A DNA stretch of 6,790 nucleotides, from contig JAYGED010000212.1 in assembly GCA_046582565.1 (NCBI GenBank), positions 1-6,790 on the forward strand, written 5' to 3'. The stretch is from JAYGED01 sp046582565. GTDB lineage: Bacteria > Pseudomonadota > Alphaproteobacteria > JAAXGF01. This document shows, in pieces, positions 5,274-6,790 of the stretch (the stretch's first letter is position 1; each line of letters begins with the position of its first letter). Under the pieces are notes generated by a model. The model was given only the letters and a program-made list of their open reading frames with translations. It was not told the DNA's origin and ran no database searches. The position numbers and the translations under genes were made by a program.

Positions 5274-5305
5274 AAAAGCGCTCGGCTTTGGCCGGGCGCT
5301 TTTTT
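5274..5305 (+). terminator. Intrinsic terminator after the Bax-inhibitor gene
   Basis: The left arm AAAAGCGCTCGGC (5274-5286), a TTTG loop and the right arm GCCGGGCGCTTTT (5291-5303) form a 13-bp stem with one G-U pair. A run of six T follows the GC core (5300-5305). On the minus strand the same hairpin ends in only four T, so it may also stop the convergent protease transcript, less strongly. The protease stop codon sits in the T-run. Confidence 0.85.
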
Positions 5306-6035
5306 ATTGATGCATGGTGAGAGAGCCTTTGCTGATTTCGAAGCCACCCAGCCGACCGAGAAAGCTCATGCCAAGGACCGAGCCGCCCATGGGCGCTTCG
5401 TTGACCGATGCGGCGACGTTGCTCAGGCGGATAGGCCCGACAGTAATCTCGTTCAAGGTCACCGGGGCGCCGCGCACCATGCCGTTGGCCGTCGCATAGA
5501 TCCGGCTGTAAGCGAGGGCGTCCGGATCGTAGCCCAGGCGGAGGGCATCGCTGCGGTTCAGCACAACATCGCTGGCGCCGGTGTCGACCAGCAGCTTCAG
5601 CGCCACCCCATCGACGTTCGCCCACACCCGAAAATGGCCATCCTCGGCGACTCGAAAGACAACGGACGCCTCGCCGAGAGCGACACCATAGCCCGGCGTC
5701 AGCTCACCGAGCAGGCGCCGGCCAACCTCAGCGATCTCGAAGCGGTAGCCGTAGCCGGCGAGGGCAATAAGCGCAATGGCGATCCAGGCGGCGGCCTGCT
5801 TAGCCGTCTGGCGCAGGTTCGTACGCCGGCTCGCCACCACGCCGCTTGAGACCAGCGCCAAGAGGCCGACCAGATAGATGATGTGCAGCCAGTCGCGTTC
5901 GCTCTCCAGCCGGTCCGGAAAGCGCCAGGCAAGCAGGGCGATCAGGACAACAGTGGCGAGCAGTGCTAAAAGCCACCAGCCGCCGCCGCTTGGTCGCGGC
6001 TGTTTGGGTGCCGGTTGCCATATGTTAGACTTCAT
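5304..6035 (-). CDS. Membrane-anchored retropepsin-like aspartic protease (clan AA)
   Basis: The product is 243 aa. Three hydrophobic segments (about 20-37, 50-68 and 82-98) are followed by a soluble domain of about 140 residues, probably periplasmic. That domain holds the single aspartic-protease motif LLVDTGASDVVLN with catalytic D151. It also has the retropepsin-like pattern of beta-strands (ITVGPIRLSNVAASV) and the closing SVLGMSFLGRLGGFEI. One DTGA motif per chain implies an active homodimer, as in retroviral proteases. The family resembles the proteobacterial group annotated as TIGR02281 and is related in layout to the periplasmic protease PerP, which cleaves PodJ in Caulobacter. Identity with PerP is not claimed. 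The ATG at 6035 has a weak ribosome binding site. Its 5' end lies 24 bp from the divergent hydrolase gene, and its 3' end converges on the Bax-inhibitor terminator. Confidence 0.87.
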   Translation of the reverse strand: MKSNIWQPAPKQPRPSGGGWWLLALLATVVLIALLAWRFPDRLESERDWLHIIYLVGLLALVSSGVVASRRTNLRQTAKQAAAWIAIALIALAGYGYRFEIAEVGRRLLGELTPGYGVALGEASVVFRVAEDGHFRVWANVDGVALKLLVDTGASDVVLNRSDALRLGYDPDALAYSRIYATANGMVRGAPVTLNEITVGPIRLSNVAASVNEAPMGGSVLGMSFLGRLGGFEISKGSLTMHQ

Positions 6036-6059
6036 CCACTAGCCCATAAACCAAGATTG

Positions 6060-6790
6060 ATGATGACGCCATTGTTCCGCACCCTAGCCTATGCCGTTGC
6101 CGGATATGCCCTGTTTACCGGGGTGATCGGCTGTTCGCAACGCCGCCTGATGTATCACCCGGACAACTTGACGCCACGGCTTGCCGACGCCGGTGTTTCC
6201 GACATGGCGGCGGTGAGCCTGAAGACCGCCGACGGTCTCGCGCTTCTCGCCTGGCACCGCGCGCCCACTCGCGAGGACGCGCCGACCCTGATCTATTTCC
6301 ACGGCAACGCCGGTCATATCGGCCACCGTGGACACAAGGTGCGGCCCTATCTCGACGCCGGCTACGGCGTGCTGCTGGTCTCCTGGCGCGGCTATGGCGG
6401 CAATCCCGGCAGCCCGACCGAAGCGGGGTTTTACGATGATGCCCGCGCCGCCCTGAATTATGTCGAGGCCCAAGGGGTGCCGGGGAAGCGCATCGTCATC
6501 TATGGCGAGTCCATCGGCAGTGGACCGGCGGTGCAGTTGGCCAAGGAGCAAACCATCGGAGCCCTAGTCCTCGAAGCGCCTTTTACTTCGGCCACGGATC
6601 TCGCCCAGCGTTCCTACTGGTTCCTGCCGGCGCGCTACATTTTGCTCGACCGCTATGAGTCAAAATCCAAGATCGGTGACATCGACGCGCCACTGTTCAT
6701 CGTCCATGGCGAGCGTGACAGGGTGGTGCCGGTGGATATGGGGCGGGCGCTGCTGGCTGCGGCGAACGAGCCCAAGGACGCCCGCTACTT
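6060..6790 (+). CDS. Alpha/beta hydrolase (Bem46/ABHD13-like), 3' truncated by window end
   Basis: There are 243 complete codons before the window edge and no stop. The oxyanion-hole motif is IYFHGNAGH (78-86). The nucleophile elbow is GESIGSG with S151, and the acid is D220 in IVHGERDRVVP. The catalytic histidine would lie just beyond the window. This layout is typical of serine hydrolases annotated as Bem46 or ABHD13/17-like, whose substrates in bacteria are mostly unknown. The N-terminus is a hydrophobic segment (9-24) ending in V-I-G-C25, compatible with a lipobox, so the enzyme may be a lipoprotein or simply N-terminally anchored. Adjacent ATGs at 6060 and 6063 are both possible starts. 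Neither has a clear Shine-Dalgarno. Any promoter must overlap the divergent protease gene. Confidence 0.88.
   Translation, partial: MMTPLFRTLAYAVAGYALFTGVIGCSQRRLMYHPDNLTPRLADAGVSDMAAVSLKTADGLALLAWHRAPTREDAPTLIYFHGNAGHIGHRGHKVRPYLDAGYGVLLVSWRGYGGNPGSPTEAGFYDDARAALNYVEAQGVPGKRIVIYGESIGSGPAVQLAKEQTIGALVLEAPFTSATDLAQRSYWFLPARYILLDRYESKSKIGDIDAPLFIVHGERDRVVPVDMGRALLAAANEPKDARY

Noticed and set aside
4547..5347. Minus-strand 266-codon frame opposite the Bax-inhibitor gene
   Set aside because: It is antisense to a membrane protein, rich in His, Asp and Glu as expected from reverse reading, and would cross the terminator.
5307..5849. Plus-strand 180-codon frame opposite the aspartic protease
   Set aside because: It overlaps the well-supported protease gene and has no recognisable domain.

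Overview
The window looks like a stretch of an alphaproteobacterial chromosome, probably a Rhodospirillales-type lineage. It is GC-rich, and the Bax-inhibitor-1 protein, the CheY remnant and the small zincin look like alphaproteobacterial versions. The assignment rests on recognition of protein families and not on a search. No rRNA, tRNA or CRISPR array was seen.

Positions 1-2430 look rearranged. The left edge holds the 5' end of an insertion-sequence transposase reading leftward, with a plausible IS end near 199. An AT-richer non-coding stretch (200-602) follows. It carries a dispersed alphaproteobacterial repeat (core GTCCGCT/AGCGGAC) inside a roughly 340-bp segment bounded by imperfect inverted repeats, whose right arm contains the start codon of a phytanoyl-CoA dioxygenase (PhyH/EctD-like) gene at 603-1400. 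Another piece of the same repeat motif lies just downstream of that gene. Next come a CheY-type receiver that has lost its N-terminal third (1600-1860) and an unrecognised helical protein (1965-2423). The likely true start of that protein is a GTG with a good ribosome binding site at 1913, now separated from the body of the gene by a frameshift.

Positions 2503-6790 are compact and orderly. A minimal zincin (2503-2907) overlaps an EamA/DMT exporter gene (2894-3832), so the two probably form an operon. The exporter gene overlaps tail to tail with a 2'-5' RNA ligase/RNA 2',3'-cyclic phosphodiesterase gene (3814-4365, minus strand). A Bax-inhibitor-1/YccA membrane protein (4535-5251) has its own well-formed promoter, an inverted repeat with two GANTC sites, and a strong intrinsic terminator. 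That terminator is shared with a convergent membrane-anchored retropepsin-like aspartic protease (5304-6035, minus strand). An alpha/beta hydrolase with a possible lipobox starts 24 bp away, divergently, and runs off the right edge.

The genes do not form one pathway. I see no convincing undescribed multi-gene system. The most interesting items are the inverted-repeat segment fused to the start of the dioxygenase gene, the broken receiver and frameshifted neighbour, and the GANTC palindrome at the Bax-inhibitor promoter.
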